This document shows positions 62,799-64,000 of a stretch of 64,000 nt of DNA, piece by piece. Origin of the DNA: Mycobacterium sp. HUMS_12744610 (GTDB taxonomy: Bacteria > Actinomycetota > Actinomycetes > Mycobacteriales > Mycobacteriaceae); the NCBI RefSeq assembly GCF_041206865.1, contig NZ_JBGEDP010000001.1:5828001-5892000 (forward strand), given 5' to 3'. The notes under the pieces were generated by a model, which did not search any database, had not been told where the DNA came from, and saw nothing but the letters and a program-made list of their open reading frames with translations. Made by a program: the position numbers and the translations under genes. Every line of letters starts with the position of its first letter. The stretch's first letter is position 1.

Positions 62799-64000
62799 GT
62801 CACCTGCTCCTCTTGTTGTGCCACGGTGTCGAATCGTTTGCCGGAGCGGGGCATCGCGCTGGCGATGCCGGGAATGTCACGGCCGCGCAGCAACACGTTC
62901 CAGTACAGCCAGCGGAAGGCGAGCTTTCCCAGGTGGTTGAGCCGGGATTCGCGCAGCAGCGGCATCCCCACCGCCAGCGGGAAGTGCCCGGGCAACGGCT
63001 GGGTGTCGTAGTCGAAGTCGATGAGCAGGGCCTTCTGGTCCCCGCTCTCGATGAAGCAATTCGTGTGCCCGTCGAAGTGCGCATCCAGTGGCCGGCCGGC
63101 GAGGAACTGCACGATGTTGTGGGCCAGCACGTCGCCCTCGAAGTGGGCGACCGAACCCGCCTTGGAGGTGGGCACGTTAGTCGTGTCGCCGATCGCGAAG
63201 ATGTTGGGCCGTGCCTTCGACTGCAGGGTGCGCTGGTCGGTCAGCACGAAGTTCAGCTCGTCGCCCAGGCCGGCGGAGCGGCCGATGAACTCTGCCCCGC
63301 CGTGCACCGGGATCATGACCGCGAGGTCGAAGTCGACCGTTCGCTCGTCGTAGGCGATCAGCCGGCCCGCCTGGCCGTCGACCTGTCCGGTGTTGAACTC
63401 GGTGACCAGCTCGATGCCCTTGCGCTGCAGTAGGTTACCCAGTTCGTGGGCGGCCACCGGCTTGGTGAACGCGCCGTCCAGGGGTGTCACGTAGACCAGT
63501 TCGACCCGGTCCCGGATGCCCCGGCGCCGGAAATACGCGTCGGCGAGGAAGCAGAATTCCAGCGGCGCGACCGGGCACTTGACCGGCATGTCGACGACGT
63601 TCACCGCGATGCGGCCGTGGTCGAACGCGGCCAGCGCATCGTGCAGCCCCTTTGCGCCCTCGAGGTTGAAGAACGTGAAGACGTTGCGCATCCACCCGGG
63701 CCCGGTCATGCCCTCGGTCTCCTCGGGCAGCAGCACGGCACCGGTGGCGATGACGAGCACGTCGTACTCCAGCACGGTTCCGTCGCTGAGATGGACCCGG
63801 TCGCCCTCGACGTCGACGCGGTCGATGTCGCGCTGGACGTAGCGAATCCCGGAGTGCAGTTGGCGGGCCCGGGACTTGACGAGTTTGTCGGGGTCGATCA
63901 ACCCGAACGGCACGAACAGCAACCCGGGCTGATACACGTGCGCGTCGTCGCGGTCCACGACCGTGATGACGGCGTCGGAGAGCATGCGGCGCAACCGGTT
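62795..64000 (-). CDS. Sulfide:quinone oxidoreductase-like flavoprotein, 5' end beyond window
   Basis: About 402 residues of an SQR/FCSD-type FAD protein; the N-terminal GxGxxG is cut off at the right edge (the visible part starts NRLRRMLSDAVITVVDRDDA). Motifs: YDVLVIATGAVLLPEE, VKCPVAPLEFCFLADAYF with a catalytic-type Cys, FDLAVMIPVHGGAEFIG, ARPNIFAIGDTTNVPTSKAG (second FAD-binding GD) and a third candidate Cys in HTNCFIESGDQKALLIDF. SQRs oxidise sulfide to sulfane sulfur at the membrane with electrons to quinone. The amphipathic C-terminus (LAFRWLYWNVLLRGRDIPGI) fits membrane attachment. It is first in the dsrC-dsrE operon. Confidence 0.88.
   Translation of the reverse strand, partial: NRLRRMLSDAVITVVDRDDAHVYQPGLLFVPFGLIDPDKLVKSRARQLHSGIRYVQRDIDRVDVEGDRVHLSDGTVLEYDVLVIATGAVLLPEETEGMTGPGWMRNVFTFFNLEGAKGLHDALAAFDHGRIAVNVVDMPVKCPVAPLEFCFLADAYFRRRGIRDRVELVYVTPLDGAFTKPVAAHELGNLLQRKGIELVTEFNTGQVDGQAGRLIAYDERTVDFDLAVMIPVHGGAEFIGRSAGLGDELNFVLTDQRTLQSKARPNIFAIGDTTNVPTSKAGSVAHFEGDVLAHNIVQFLAGRPLDAHFDGHTNCFIESGDQKALLIDFDYDTQPLPGHFPLAVGMPLLRESRLNHLGKLAFRWLYWNVLLRGRDIPGIASAMPRSGKRFDTVAQQEEQVT

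Overview
This is about 64 kb of high-GC DNA from a slow-growing Mycobacterium, possibly a Mycobacterium avium complex species or relative (species inferred only loosely). The backbone matches the M. tuberculosis Rv0107c-Rv0136 segment in reverse orientation: cyp138 and its TetR gene, remnants of ephF and fgd2, fadE1, htdZ, fbpC (antigen 85C), mak, treS, pepA, an Rv0121c-like gene, fusA2, fadD7, oxcA, oxyS, ldtA, an Rv0111-like acyltransferase and ctpI. No rRNA, tRNA, insertion sequence, phage or CRISPR feature was seen.

Layout. (a) 1-10.8 kb: cyp138/TetR, a TOBE protein, then a species-specific block (sulfotransferase, TetR/DUF1214 pair, membrane desaturase with ferredoxin reductase and a DesT-like TetR). 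Both ends of the block carry decayed genes: ephF reduced in frame to 51 codons, a headless luciferase-like oxidoreductase, a doubly frameshifted SRPBCC gene, a frameshifted DUF5709-like gene, fgd2 with three frameshifts and no 5' part, and a frameshifted GAF-ANTAR gene. (b) 10.8-31.4 kb: conserved core for mycolate and trehalose metabolism (fbpC, treS, mak), a MarR/ABC exporter operon, pepA, fusA2, the oxalate pair fadD7/oxcA with oxyS, and ldtA. Between treS and mak lies a five-copy, 51-bp MIRU-like tandem repeat whose units form a chain of minicistrons. (c) 31.4-38.4 kb: lipoprotein, quinone-reductase-like enzyme, an unusual Nramp-family transporter preceded by an M-box (Mg2+) riboswitch and two tiny ORFs, an O-methyltransferase, and the acyltransferase. 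(d) 38.7-55.5 kb: a large catabolic locus. A leftward operon (SMP-30 lactonase, GntR, acyl-CoA ligase, SDR, acyl-CoA ligase) diverges from a rightward operon (SDR, Rieske oxygenase, Baeyer-Villiger-type monooxygenase, SDR, family III CoA-transferase, ThDP enzyme, aldehyde dehydrogenase). The shared promoter region has two near-identical GntR-type operators. (e) 55.6-64 kb: an SRPBCC protein, the giant P-type ATPase ctpI, and a leftward sulfur-relay operon (SQR-like flavoprotein, DsrC, DsrE) that runs off the right edge.

How the parts work together. Antigen 85C releases trehalose while building trehalose dimycolate; TreS and Mak can turn trehalose into maltose-1-phosphate for alpha-glucan synthesis. 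FadD7 and OxcA plausibly form an oxalate to formyl-CoA route. The locus in (d) has the enzyme set expected for hydroxylation, oxidation and ring-oxygen insertion of an alicyclic or terpenoid-like ketone, lactone opening, CoA activation and C-C cleavage; its substrate is unknown. The M-box plus the non-canonical metal site argue that the Nramp-family protein is a Mg2+ transporter. The strongest candidates for something new are the M-box/Nramp unit, the treS-mak minicistron repeat and the GntR-controlled catabolic locus.
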